Positions 21,713 through 36,700 of a stretch of DNA of 64,000 nucleotides are shown one piece after another (the stretch's first letter is position 1; every line of letters starts with the position of its first letter). The DNA comes from Cloeon dipterum (Eukaryota; Arthropoda; Insecta; Ephemeroptera; Baetidae). The stretch spans positions 28,572,501-28,636,500 of the forward strand of contig NC_088787.1 of NCBI RefSeq assembly GCF_949628265.1. Direction: 5' to 3'. The position numbers were made by a program, and so were the translations under genes. The notes beneath the pieces were generated by a model. That model had not been told where the DNA came from. It searched no databases and saw nothing but the letters and a program-made list of their open reading frames with translations.

Positions 21713-24700
21713 CTGCGAACAGTCAGCCCAATCGCCAGTTTCATTTTCTGCCCTTCAAAACGAACAAATCCCAAGCTAGAAGGGAAGGAGTGAGTCAGAA
21801 GCAGTAACAAGCTCGAGGGTAGGAAATAATTCAAGAAATCAGCCGATAATTAAAGAGAAAAATTTAAGTGGAGATGAGTTAATCTAAAAATAAAGCAGTG
21901 GGAAAATATCAAAATTTGTAATGATTCGTTAATTTCACTGCTGTTGTGTGACGCTTTGTAGTTTCAAAACAATGGAAAAGATTTAATAACAATCATATAT
22001 CTGCCTTCGAAATTTCCTGAATAATAACGGAATATTCACAAAAAATCATATATTCCATATATTTACGCTGAGGCATATTTGAAATTTAAAAATGCAATAA
22101 AATATTTCATTTATTTATATAGCTGAAAAGGGGATCAGCGTGAGAGGTTTTCAAAAGAAGAAATTATATGATTTTTAAAGATTTTAAAAGGAAAACTTTT
22201 GGTCAAAATCAAATAATAACAAATAACGTCTCGTCCTAAATATGAAATTTTGTTTTAAATTACGCATTGTTATGGAATAGCTGTAAATTATAGATATATA
22301 ATTTCAAAGTTTAAAAACAAATGGTTTACTTAAACTGTTACGAAAATAAATGTACCCTGGTAAAATTCTGGGCAAACTCTCAGCCAAATTCCAGATTTTC
22401 AACAAATCAAACGGTTTGTAAAGTCACCATTAAGCACGTTGAGAGTTGCATGAGCTTTGTTAGCTCGTGAATTAGCTTGCGCGGAATTGATAGCTGTAAA
22501 TAGAACTGAGGTGCGCCAAAATTCCCGTGGAATGTTTGCTCCGAGCATTTTATTTTTGCAGTCGCACGACAGTAGGGAGCGAGTGGGCAGGCAAATAAAA
22601 GGCGGCGAGAAAAATGTGCACACACAAATCTAGCAGAGAGACACGCACACGGGGCATACACAATCAACACAAATGGCTAAGCAGCAGAGAAAGGTAACTC
22701 ACCTCCGACCACAGCGACATGATTGTCTGTCGATTCGGGAGGATTACCAGGGTTTAATTTTATTTCTGAAATTCGAAAAACCCTGTTTGAATGTGTCTCG
22801 CTTTCATATGAATGTGTCAAGAATGCGGATTTAGGTTCGCGTGTGCACGTAAAAATACAACGATAATGTTTCAAAACGTGGGTGTGTATTGGATGTTTGG
22901 TTAATCTGACCGGATGAGTGAGAGCAGTTGTAAATGCGAAATCTGTCTGTCCGTCCGTGTACACAAGTGAGGGCCAAATTCACCTATGTCACACTCTTTT
23001 GGCCCAGCAAACAGTGCAATTTGTGAAATCAATAGCTGCCATGGCGAAAATTCCACTTTGTCCCTGTGATTGAAAGGACCAAGTGGACACCGGATTACAT
23101 CGAATTTAATAATCACCTTCGAAACGAACAAGCTGGTCTGGGAAAATTGGAAATCAATTTTGTAGCTGTATTGAAGTTAAAAATGCTGCGGCTCGGCTCA
23201 TTTCCATATTTATGGAATATTTTCAAACGAAATTAATCACGAGGCAAAAAGTTCATCATCAAAAGAGTGAATTGTATAGTGGCGAGCCAATCTTCAGAGC
23301 AAATTACGCACGCACAGAGGCAAATTGATAACGACGTGGCGTGCGTTACCAGAAGAACAATGAATTAGTAATGAGACTTAAGCCGGCTGCCGGGATGTGT
23401 GTAGTACTTCTGGCATAATAAAAATGTTTTATGCATGATGTGCGCGCGACCTAGTGTATTTGTGCGAGTGTGTGTGTGTGTGTGTTTGCAGGCTCTGTCT
23501 TATCAGACGGAGGCTGTCTCTGTGGAAAAAGCGGAGCTTGCGGTTTGATGGATTATTTTATGCAGAGTTCTGCTAGCTAGCTTCTGCTTGGAAAATGGAT
23601 AACTCGCGCGACACGGCAAACATATATACATATGGATCTGATCGAGTTCGCTTTTCACTTTGTACACGAGAAATGCAGAATATTTCTCCATCGGTATTCG
23701 AAGGTGTAAGAGTTTTTACTCTATGTCTGAACATATTGAAAGAACGTACAAATATGGAAAATGTGTGTATTGTGAACGAGAACGCAAAAGTAGGTGAATC
23801 GTTTTATAGATTAGACTGATCCATTTAAAGCTTAATAAAGTCATGGCTGCATCCACAAAGTGCATGAAGGCATTAACGCTGAGAATAACTTTTCTTTGTA
23901 ATTTAATTCCATGCTATATCCAGACTTGAGTAAAACCTCTGCTCTTGCCTGCAGAATTTTGAAGAGATTTGGTGCGTGAAATCAATCCAGATTGCATAAT
24001 TCATGGGAGCATTCTCATGCAGAGTGCAAGAAAGAGGATGAAACAGTAGAACACCGAGAAAAACGAGTGGGTGCTCAAAATTGCTTGATAACTATGTATC
24101 TCCATAATACAAGTAGTATACGTAGAGGTAGATAGAGAGCGTCATATAAAAGTATATACACAGCTCGACCTGCCGAGGCGTGCACAAGTCGAAGGGACAA
24201 TAATGACAATTCCCTCTTGAGCAAAACTCACCGTAAAGTCTCAAAGTCCCCTCAGCTTTTCCTAATGAGTTGGTTGAGACGCAGTTGTAGGTTCCGATGT
24301 CGCTGTGGCTGAATTTGCGGATCACCAGAGACATGTACACTTTGTAAGTGGCTTTGCTTTCGGTGATCACGTACTTGGGCCTGAAACAAGGACATAGTTG
24401 CGAACAATGAATATTTATGTGGCTTGCCAAAATTAATCTTCAATCAGTCTCCAAAAGCGGGCTAGTTATATTAACGAACCTATCGCCCAGGACCGACTCA
24501 AAATAATCCAATGGCGGTGAAAATAGAAATTGCTCCAAATATAGTCTCAAAAAAGCTTTTGCACAGCTGAAAGGTTTAAATTAAACGTCCCTGAAAATTG
24601 CAACAGTGTTGCCTCAAGTGGCCTTATAACATTATTAAAAGAACGAGGGGCATAATAGAGCGTTGGTATGGTCTGCTCATATTTATGAATCACGTTTTTT

Positions 24701-27700
24701 CACCACTAGTGCCGCTCACGTCGCAACTGGCGCAAGGAAGCGGCAGACGGAAATATTTACACATCTGTGCAGTTTATCCGCGTGTTATCTCACACTGGGT
24801 TCTCTGCGTGGCTCACTTGGTATAAGATTTCCCGAGAAAAAAATCTGGGTTTACGCAAAATATAGATAAACAGGGTATCCTATCATTCCGGTCCCTCGCG
24901 TTTCAGTTTTATGAATTCCGGCGCAATTCGTCATCCCTCTCTCGCTCAAACTCGAAGATCCGTCGTCCCTGCCACTGCACCCACAAATCTCACGTCGCCT
25001 CTGAATTCGATCAGCAAACCCAATAAAAACAAATTCGCGACGCGTCGGTCGCTGGCGCTGCTGCTCTTCGGCAAAATAAACCCCTTTTTGTCGCTTGAGG
25101 TGCGAGAGAGGGCGAGGGGTTGCCTACGCGCCGCACAACTTGTCTCCAATAATTCTCGGATCACGTAGCACGAAAGGAGCCGGAACCAGCAGCCCTGCCT
25201 ACGCCTCGCAGCCGCAATAAAGCCGGCTCGCGTTTAAAGCAGACGCACACGCCGCTCTTTATTTATCGATGTGCGCGCTGCTTTGAGGTGATACCAAAGA
25301 CCCACAATAAGATTCCGCCGGCGACGAATATGGATAATATTTCTCTCGGCGGGGATGGATCATCCCCCTCATATTGCACGCTGCTCCCCCGCAATATCTC
25401 TCTCGTCGCCCCCTCTCACACAAGCTGCGCTTCCAGAGTAACCGCTCGGCGCAAAAAGTGCACGAGTGGGTGCTTATGCAACCCGCGCGTCCCGCGTGCA
25501 CGGCAAAAAGCGGCTGCACTCGAGTTGCAGGCGTTTGCACCCGCCACTGCGTCCATTGAGTAAATGTTGCTCTTTCGGCACTTTTTCCGCTTGCCGGTGC
25601 CCCGACAACCGCTGCTTTTTACTGCCGCACTCGCTGCCGCAGTATTTTAAACCCATCTGACATGTTTTATTGCGATTCGAGGCTGTGAAATATAAATGCG
25701 AGCAGCTAGATGGATTTCAAACCCCATGTATATAATTGTTCTAAAATATATGATATAGACATGATAGAACAAAATACTTTGTATTATCTATTATAAAATA
25801 TCAATGTGTAATGAATCCATTTTATTATTTAGATTTAAACCACCAGCATGTGAGTGATTTCAAATTTGGCTGAAATTTTTTAAATAATGAAACCTAAAAC
25901 AAATATAATCCATTCCAGAATTTTGTAATCAAAGAAAAAATGTGATAATACGCAGTAAAACATCTTTTTGGCTGACCAATGTTCATCCTTCATTTAAGAT
26001 TCCCACGGAAATGTAATTCATTTAGCAAAAGGAGAACCCTGTTTTCATTAATCTGCCAACCGATTCGTGCGATGCTCGCATTCTTGTGTTTCACTCATTC
26101 TCTTTCAGGAATTACCAGGGAAATCATTTGCCGACGAAGGAAGGTCGAAAAAGCGTCACTCAGAGCAACGGGGGCGAACGAAAAGGGAGGCAGAGAATTT
26201 TATTAGAAACATTCCTGGCCGTTATTTGCGAGGAGAGGTCCAACGGATGCCGGTCTATGATGAATGGGCGTAATTAAGGGCCACAAGAAAAGCTGGTGAC
26301 AAGAGAATTATTATTACGAGAGGCCAGCCAGCGGGCCGGCCGTGATTGAATAAAGCAATAATAATGCAGCCGCTAGGTACGTGCCGGCGGCCGGGCGGTA
26401 ATTATAATACGATGGTCATTAATTTAGCTGCACAAAAAGCAGACTTCCTCGCACGTGTGCGCGCAAGCCCTCTTTGTAACATTCAGACTGCTTTTTGCGC
26501 TTTTTGCACCGTGGCTAAATATTTTAATCTACTTCATTTATTATTTCCCGCGAGGGCCAAAAGCAACTTAGCGTTCTCACGGGGGCTGGAACTTTTTGCA
26601 AGCGGCAAATTAACCCGGCTTTTAGGCTCGTGCGAAACAAAATGCGGAATTCATCGAGGAATTAAAGAAAATTGCTCATTCATATACGTAGACTTGGGCA
26701 ATAAGCCGCGTTTAATTGGTCTCGACGGGATGGCAACCGCAAAACAGGTCGATGTTTGAACCATTTTTACGTGATCTCAGGTATACTTGTGAGAGATACA
26801 CCATTTGACAGTTTTTTTGCCTCTCTATAGCAGAGGAAAAGCTAATTTCAACAGCGCTCGAATAAACGACGCGCGTTTGTTTGCGCCGGCTTAACCGGCA
26901 AACAATGCCTTTTGTTTCGAGCGTGCGAATACCGCTGGAAAAAAGCACTCGTCGTGTCCGCGGCTTGTATTTCATCCGGCGTGCGCATGAAAGAGCAAAA
27001 TTTTGCCTAATTTCTGCTCTTCCCCCTTTTTTTATTGTTCCCAGCAAACAAATGGACAAAAAGGTTCCGCAGTGAAAAAAATCAAATGAAATACAGTCAA
27101 AAGTTTACGACGCTTGAAAAGTAAAATGAGAAATATTCAAAAGCTTACCCGTTGAGCAGCATTTCACCTCTGTTCTTAACCCAGTAGTTAATAGTGTTGG
27201 GAAAGGCTTCCACGTAGCACTCGAGCTGCACGTCAGTTCCAAGTGGCGCACCCAGTAGCTGATTTGGCACTTTTACGACAGGTGAAACTGAAACACAAGC
27301 CGACGGGTGAAAAATTGATACTGGTTTCGTTTAAGGAATTTTAGAGACAATTTTTAATTCAAACTCATGTGAAAATATCTTATTGTAAATTATAATGTTA
27401 TCATTTATCGGAACACATTGAGCTAAAAAGGCTATTGGTAGATTGATGCCAATGATGGCAGAGGCATTTCAGGTTGTCATAATTGTGAAATTGTTAATCA
27501 AATCTAGTGGTTTTGTTTAGTGCCACAAGCACATACACTACTTGCTGTTTTATCCATATATATATCTCAGGCTATACTCAACTAAAAAGCAAAAAATCGC
27601 AGGCTTCCGACAGTTTGTTTATTTTGCGGACACAAATAATTTTATAATTAATCACGGCAACTAGCAAATGTTCTTGATGAGGTAGAGCGGTAATTGCGAG

Positions 27701-30700
27701 GGGGCGTTTTGATTATATCAACTACAGTCACTCAGAGACGTTTACAAATGAATGATTAATTAATTAACTGGCGAGAAGCACAAAATTTTAGTTGAGAGAG
27801 AAGGCAAAGCAATGTCAAGGCTCTCTCTCCTCTCGGCTGGCTTCTCATTATTTTCCACGTATAGCTGCGGGCTGTGAGCTCATTCTAATTAAATGTGGCC
27901 ACAAAGTGCAGCGCCCGTCGAAATGTACTGCACGAAGCAGATAGAGCACCAGTAACGTGTATTGACTGCATTGTTCCTTTATCATCAGAGGGGAGCTTTG
28001 ATTGAAACAGTCCATTTGCGCGCCAGCTGCTTTTTTCCTCTCGGCGGAGAATCACCGAAGCAAGGCTTCTCTCGTGGCTTAATATTCATAGCGGGCGCTG
28101 TCGCCGCGCCAGAGCAGTCAAATGAGCTCTAATTATGCATTCACTTCATTATTAAGCTTCAATTGCACACCGGACCGACACACACACACGATTTTATTTC
28201 ACCGCGTACTCTCTTTTCGCTGACATTTTACACAGGCGGGTTTTAAATTAATTACACGCTGGTCGTAGAGATCTCCAGCTACGCGCGCTTCGCGTTCAGC
28301 ACGGCTTTGCGAAAATTTGCATTTTGTTCATCACGGACACATTTTTTGGATTCACTAAGCTGGAAAGATTATTCCATTCTAGTCGTCAATCTGAATATTT
28401 TAGAGTATACTCTATCGCGCCTTTCCTGCATTGTTATTTAAAATATTTTATATTTTAGGAACGCTTAATACTTGCATGGATTTTAGTGGAAACAATTAGC
28501 AAAACACATTCCGCCACAAAGCTATCATTTTATTATCATAAAATAGGGCGCAGCGTATTTAGACTGCGACGCACATACGCGCCAAATGGGACCATATATT
28601 TTATCGGGCCACCAGCATCTATTTATCAGGGCAAAGTAGCTGGGAATGAGCCGCAAATAAAGCAGCCAAATCCGGTTGATATGAAAAAGGGAGCGCGTGC
28701 TTGCTCTCCTAAAACACTTTATGATATATTTTCTGCCGTCCGGCTCTTTTTACTTCTTTTTCCCAAGATCGGTGTGCGATAAGGGACGTGGGATGAAAAA
28801 GCGGCTCAAAAAGAACAAAAGGCCGGCCGCAATTTATTCGCTGCTTGGTTCGGTGGTAAGAATAATGAGCGAGACTTCATATACTGCACGCCGGCGGTGG
28901 CAGCCGATCAGATCTTGGCCAAATATTTACCGAGAGCAAACAGCGTTGTCGTCAGCCAGTGTCTAGTTATATACGTTGTAAATTTCGCAAGTTCGGCTCA
29001 GCGTAGGGGAGGCATAAATTGATTTTGCGCGCAACTTTACGAGCCCGACATGGGCCTTCTCGATGGCTCATTTATGCCACGTCGCTTTATCTCGCTCCGT
29101 CAAAGCGGTCCCTGTAGACCTGACACCTAATATTATTTCCAAAGTCGAGGTGTAAAACGATATAAACTCATCATTGCTGATCGCATCTTTAAAGAATATA
29201 TCTTAGCATATTTCTTGGCCATTTTTTATTATTATTAAACTGGTTGTGTTCATACAGTTTCCAAAAAATCAAATTTAATTCGTTTTTTTGTGCTTCAAGA
29301 AACAAAACGGGTGGCATTCATTATTCAAGGTACAATTGCCTAGATTGTACTTTTTTGCTCGTTTCCCATCTGCATACAAATCGTGCTCGTTTAATTACAT
29401 TGCTGGCCATAATAGTGAAAGCGTTGTGCACACGAGAGGGAGGTTGTATGTACCTGTGCTCTCTCTTTATCTTTTATTATTCAGGCGCGCCAGGTAAAAG
29501 TATTCAAAGCAATTTACGGCGAATTGTGATGCAGGATCCCATTAGAGTAGAAGCAATTCCAGCATTTGAAACGTGCACGTGCAAGAGGAGAACACGAAAG
29601 AAGAGCGAAAGAAAGGAAGAAATATTTGCGCAGCCCGCGAGACAGCAATTCCAGACTCCCGCCCACTCTCACCCAAGCTTCCACGTGAGGGTGGCAGCAA
29701 CGTCGCATGACAACCTTTAAACGATCAGTAATGCAATTTTACAGCAACTTAATCGATTTCCAGTGAATGAGAACCGTCTTCAACGAATATTCCTCCACTT
29801 CTAAAAATATGAAATTACACATTTGTATTTATTTTCTTCTGTAATATTTAAATCGTAATACAAACGTTTAACGATCACGACTTTGTATGCAGATATTTAA
29901 TTTTTATAACTTAATTTTAAATATTTGAAAGCTTTCGCTTTCAGAGTTACTCGTTTTGAAAGTGAAGCGATATAGCACAGTAGAAATACCCAAAGAATCC
30001 ACTAAATCAGTCCCATAAATTTGGTTTAATAGATAGGTGTTTAATAAACGAAATTAATTAATTAATTAATAAATTTGGTTTCTTGCAACTGCACAAGTTT
30101 GATTTTTCTGTGACCTCTGGTCTACTCGATTCATAAAAATGCGTAAAAATTGCGCTTAGTTAAGACAGCAGAGACTATCAAAGAAGAACCTATAACGGTT
30201 TGAGGTAGTTTAAATATTATTCAAAATTCCCTTAATTGCCCTTGAGAAGGAAATCTCATTTTTGATAAGTTAAAATATAAAAATAATAAGGTAAATAGAA
30301 TACTAGCCATTATTTAAAAATATGAGCTATACTCTCACCAAATCAACTGTTATGTTTTTGTTTATTTAAGGTTTTATATTGTTTATGTTATAAAAGATTT
30401 TATAATCTCAATTCTCATCACTCATACGGTGGTGTCTGTTCAAAGTCTGACAAAAAACTCTAGTCCTCAAATTGCCAGTCTATATCGCCACGATATGTGG
30501 TGTTCAAAGTGATGTAAAAGTAGACCAAGATATTTTCCCCTGATAAAAAATTGACGAAAGAAATAAGGGTAGAAGAAATGGAACGAGAAGAAGTACTCAC
30601 AGTTGACGTTGAGGATGATTCTTTTGCTGACGGCGGGGGGGACGTCGTTGGAGGCGATACAGAGGAAAGCTCCCATCTGCCTGCGATCCAGCCGCCAGAA

Positions 30701-33700
30701 GTGCATCAGGCTGCCGTTATATGTGTCCACTAAAACAACAAATGACCTCGGCGTGATATCAATTCTGTATTATTCCTCGGCCGAGTGACCGCGAGAGCAG
30801 ATAGAGTGAATTTTCCGCCTCGGGAGGGAAAGAAGGAATACGGAGGCAGTGGTGCGGAAAAGATTTATTTGAAAGTCTAATTCCCGCGGCCCCGTTTTCT
30901 GTAGCATAACCACGCGGCGCCGACGGAAATTTTTATCCAATTTATACCCCCCGGTTGCTGGAATAATAATAAAAAGAAAATTCCATTTGTCTTATTGGTT
31001 TGGCCTACGCCAACTTTTGGGATTTTTAACATAGACGCGCCTCTGAGCTGAGATTCAATAAAGCATCCATTATTCAAGAGTGAAATCTGCTGTAGCCTCA
31101 AGACTCAGTCAGAACTGCTCTTGCTTCGAGACTCGACTCACTCACTTAATGCGCCCTTTCTGCAGTTATTAAAACGTTCGTTTGGTTAGCTCTCACCGAC
31201 AGCTTGGAGCATCTGGATAAGGATAATCGCTTCCTTCTGCTCCGTTGCAAAATGTAGAGGATTTCAATTTAAAAATATAATAGCAGATAGAAGGAGATCT
31301 CAAAGAGGCGCGATGGAACTTGGAATGAAATTTATCAGCTCTAAGTGCAACGATTCTGAAAACTAATTCCCTTTTTTTAACTGTAAAGAATAAAATGTAA
31401 TAATAACCGGAGTTTTCTATTTAAAAATATATTTAAATTACATACAAGCCAAATTTGATTTGATAGTATACAGTTCCTTCCCTTAAAATTCAAGTGCCAC
31501 CGATCTTTATAAAAAATATTATTTGGAGGAGCAAAATTTAAAAAAATTCATAAATTTAACCAATTCAACCAAACATTTTTCGTACGTGAGCGTCCAGATC
31601 ATTTTAAATATTCATTAATAAATGTTAGAAATGAACCAAATTTGGAGTAGAACGTAATAACATTGAAAATTAATGGCATGAGCCGAAAGCTATGTGTGTG
31701 AGAAGGTTGTAGGGAATTAGGGGAAAAATCCCGGCGCGTATGCATACAAAGCCGTTAATTAGCAAACATTTAATCAAGGGTAGAGGGGAAAAAGAGCAAG
31801 GCCGCGCATATTATACATGCACGGCCTGGAAAGCGTCCAGATGGTCTCGTAATATCGTAAAAGCGAACGCGCGGCGTTTAATTTCACACATTATGCACGT
31901 GCATGGCAGCAAAAGTACGGTGTTTGTTGCACTCAAGAGCAAGGGAGACGGAGAGAGGGCGAAAAACGAGTGAGAGAGGCGAGCGAGGTGCATGAAATGC
32001 AAATTGCGTTCGCCAGCTAGTTTATCCGGTCGCCAAGAAACGCTGCAAAATAATCCTCTGATACGCGAAATGACTGCAAAGGATTGTGTCTCACCCATTT
32101 ATTATCATTGTGGCGTTCTTCTGTTTGAATTTGAGTCTAAAATTGTTTGTAAAAGGAAAAATTACCAACCAGATTCTATTTTTTAATGAATGGAAGCACT
32201 AATTTTCAATATTTGTACGCAGTAATTTTGGTAGATGAAAAATAAATTATTTAACTTGATTAAAGGAGAAAACAATTTTATTATGTTCATATTGATCATG
32301 AAATATTTTTCAATGACGACAATACTCGAGATTGGATATTCCACGGTGACTTAACCCTCGTTGCTATTACCGTCATTTATGTTATATATTTTACATTTTT
32401 AAAAGTTTTGTTTAATCACTTACGCATGTATATTATGTTATGCTTCAGGGAAATTATGACTACAATGATTTTTTGGGATCATGCGGGAGACCCAGGAGTT
32501 TATCCAGCGAGAGAGTGAGCAGCACACGCGGAACAAAAATCCGCGCTCGCCGCCATGCATACCAAATGGCGCGCGTCCTCTCTCTTGCGCTCCACTGGGC
32601 TTATTTTTTCACTTATGAATAATAATACGGCCATTAAAGCAGCGTAGATTCAAGCACACAATTGCATTTTACTCGCTTCCAACTGCAATTAAAGAGCTCC
32701 GAAAACGGCTTTTGGCAGCACCACATCGGCGGTGTGAGGCTTTGCGCTGACGTGAACTACCCTTTAATTTTCACAGCAGGGGACTTTCTCCAATATTGCT
32801 TTTTCCGCACCAACGCACGCGTCTTTAATTAAATAATTGATCGGGTTTCCGATTATTGCTTGTCGGGCTTCAGTGCTATGCCCCTTTTATGTCTCCACCA
32901 GCGCGCACGTATTTTCTTTTTTACTCATTTTGCTGTCACCTGAAAGCGTGACTGGCGCTGCTGAAGAATTCAAAGTGCTTAAAATTAGAGGTAGATATTT
33001 AGGGGAATTTTTAAATAACATGGTGTGTTGGACGTATAACTTTTATAATGGGGTTTTTCTTTTCAGGGATGATTTCCTTTTTTTAATTTAAAACCATTGT
33101 TTTAGAATTTTGCAGGTTTGGTAGAAAGTAGGAGTGAAAAATGCTTTATGTTACCTTTCATAATTTCTCTCAAGCCTTTCCGTATCAATATTGGATCACC
33201 ATCCTCTCTCCTCCAGGTAATTCTAGGTGGTGGATGACCTGTTGCTCTGCAGACCAAGGTTGCATTTTCTCCTTCTTGCACAGCTTGATCTACACTCGTT
33301 TCGTCATACAGGATGTCGGGAGGAACTGCAACAAGACACCAATCAATTGCATAGGTATACCTCTATTTGGTTTGAGAGCAGTAAACAAATGCGGAAATTT
33401 AATCAGCGAAAATGTTGCTAGGATTTTTTTCACACTCACACTATATTTAGATGCAGTCACTGAATAAGTTTGTCTCGCCTGTTTGTTTTTATATTATTTG
33501 TATTTTTAATCAAAACCTGATCGATCCTTAACTTTTCCACTTTATTCAGCTAATTTAGAGCCGTTATAAAAAACGACGCAAATCCTTAATTTGAAGTAAA
33601 CACGCAAACAAGCCGTTTTTAGATCAGCAGAAAAGTGTGCTTTGCCCAACTCACGAGTAAACTTCTTAATTCAAGACGCTATTCGCCTTAACAACTAAGC

Positions 33701-36700
33701 AAGTTGTACACAAAAACACCCGACGCCCAGCGGCGTAAGCGGCCTTGCATAATTAAACACGACTTTTCGTCATAAGAGACACTTAATTAATCTCAGCATA
33801 ATTAACCGCGTCGGAATTAATTTGCCCCTGGCTGTTGCTTCTCGCGGATACATTTTGCACGACTTCCACTCGGAAACGCAGGTGCGTACGAGTGAAACAA
33901 CACTCGCTGCTGTAGTTACTGCACACGGGAGGGGTGCAACTGCAGGGGATGATGCGACCCCTGGGCGCCCCTCACGACAACGGCCGCGCGCGCTTTTACG
34001 ACCCAGCCAGACCAGACTTTGTTTATTTTTGCTCTGGCAGAGGCTGCTGATGGCAACAAAAAGTAATTATCATAACGTGTGAGGCCCACTCGGCCATTGG
34101 CGCAATCTTCAGCTACAATAATTCCACTGCGTGCCGCCGCCGCAAAGGGCAAATGGACTGCTTTAAAGGGGTGTAAACTATGAAACGCAATTAACTCAGC
34201 ACATTCGCACACACATATGAATGTACACGCCTGCGGCCGCCGAGCTGCATGCATACGCGTGGCAAGGGCTTTTCAATTTGCACTCTTGTCCGACCTCTGC
34301 TTAATTAATGTCTTGAAAGCTGAACAAATTTTTCGTGTTAACATATATGAAATTTCAAGTTTTATTTTGAAAATACTCGTTTTGATGATTTCTCTGTTTG
34401 TATTCCAAAGCGTTTATCCTTTGCAGTTTGTTTAATAATATCATAGTATGTATTGGTTTAGATAAGATCTGAATAATCGGTAGATTTTCGCAAAAGCATT
34501 GCGCAAAATATCTCTTAACGAAAATACAAACAAAAGCCTAAAATTAATTCACTCAAAAAAATCTTTATTTCAATTCCATTTATTTTTGGGGTTGCATACT
34601 GGCTCAGCGTTTATGTGCGTCTTATATAACGATAATCTAGAAATCATGGATTCAAAAGTTAAAAAATGTGTATTTTGACCATGTATGCCTCGAAACTCAA
34701 ATGGTCAAATTATATTTATATGCACTTCTTAACGGTGATTACAGGAGAGTTGAATTTGAAATTACAATGGGAAACTGAATTTAACATTAGAAACGTGAGG
34801 ATTTTTCCTGATCTATATGAATAAAAGGTTTTGATTTATAACTTACTTATAGATGATAAACCAACGACCAAAAAGACTACATACATGGAGGACCAAATTT
34901 ATACATGATGTCTTGTACACTTAACTTGAACTTTCTAATTTTCTTGCTGATTTTTTTCTAGGACTTCTTCGCTGTACTTGCAAAGTCAGTTTTACAAGTC
35001 TTTCTACGTGTTGCATAGTTAACTGTCTGGATTTAAAAACTATAGGCTTTTTTTCAGTTGCAGAGAACGTGAATATCGTTCATCTAATATGAGAAGCTTC
35101 ATTAAGATAAATCTTTATAAAATGTGTAAAATATGATACATATTGCTGAAGCACTTCGCGTACAATACATTTTTCATAATAAAGTTCAATTTAAACATAT
35201 TTACTGTGATTATGTCTTTTGTTTTACAGGAATAATCGGGGAAATATCTAAAATTACGAATTCCAATGAAGTCGAATTTAATTCAATTTAATTCACTGAA
35301 TTAATACGTACATTTTTTATGGTAATCAACTGGTGTATTTTCACCCTTAAATGGTAAATCAGCTGGAGTCCATTATTTTACTTAAAATTGGTGGTTAATG
35401 TTAGCCTCGGCATTACTCGGAATAATTGCAGACAAAGAGCATGGTGTAATTCTACAACGTTCCTTACAAACAGGAGGCGTCTGAGAATTTCCACGTTGAC
35501 GCGTCTCCTCTCTAGCACAATTCACCCGAGGGGGTGACCAAAATCCTCTCCAAATAATGTAATAAATAAATTACGACGTGTCGGCCAATCATGAGTCGAC
35601 CTCCCCTGCAGCCACTGCATCCCCGGCGGTCATTACGTTTCCCGTGTCTCGCCCATTTCAGAGTTTGTGTCTGCCTGCAGCGCTGGGGATGCTGATTTAG
35701 AGGAAGCAATTACGGAGGCGAATTCCCTCCTTATCAGCGAGGGCTAGACGGCGCGTGCGTTGTTAAAAGCGCTAATAACTGCTGCTCAGATGGATGCATG
35801 AAGATAAGCTGTATCATCGCGCAGATGTCTCCGATCCCACGACCCACTGCCCGATCCATGTCTTGGCTGAGAAAGTGCATGTGTGTGCGCGCGTATCGCA
35901 TGCCAATTAGTATTTGAACACTATTGTTTATGTTTCTGTGTAACTCAAAGTTTGCTTCCCTACTGCTCGAGTGTGTTGCAATTACAAGAAGTTGTACTTT
36001 TGACGGGGCAGGGGCGCGGGGGCGCAGGAGTGTTTTAGTGCGGAGGGGTCTGCCATGGACGAGAACTATAATTATCTATTATGGATCACGTTTGTTTCGC
36101 AATTACAAGTGGAAGAGGAAAGTATATCACAAAATGCACTCTCCCTCCGTTTCAATGAAATCAAAAACAGAAAACCTTGAACTTTGCATGAAGAAAAAAA
36201 TCCATTGCATAATCTTGAACTTTTGATCGACAATTTGTTTTTTACTGCTGTTAAAATTTTTCAACGAAAATAACATTTTTTGATTGGTTACCTATAGAGT
36301 ATCAAAATGGTAGTGTACACTTTTCAACGTGGAAATCCCTTGAATTGGCAAAACACTAATCATCCCGGAAATTTATGAAAAATTGCGAATGAAGCACAAT
36401 AAATCGCTGACTTTTCATCGTCTCTATCTCCACAAGCCTGAATAGGGCGTATATTTTTTATTTTGCAGATAAAATGAGGCATGTGCGATTTGCTGCGCAT
36501 AATTTATGCTGGAGGCACTTAAGAAACTAATAGCATTGGGCGGCCGCAAAATGCCGCCGCGAACACACACTTTTTGGCTTCTGGCATGGCACTTTTATGA
36601 TTATTTTATGCCGGATTCTACGAATGACTGCCTCTTTCTGCTGAAAAGGGAGACAGCCAATTTTGGTATTTATTACAAAAAGCAGCTTTGCGAGTCGGTC

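Noticed and set aside
30199..30207. TGAGGTAGT, the let-7 seed-like string (also at 49189)
   Set aside because: The following bases do not match let-7 and no hairpin partner is visible.
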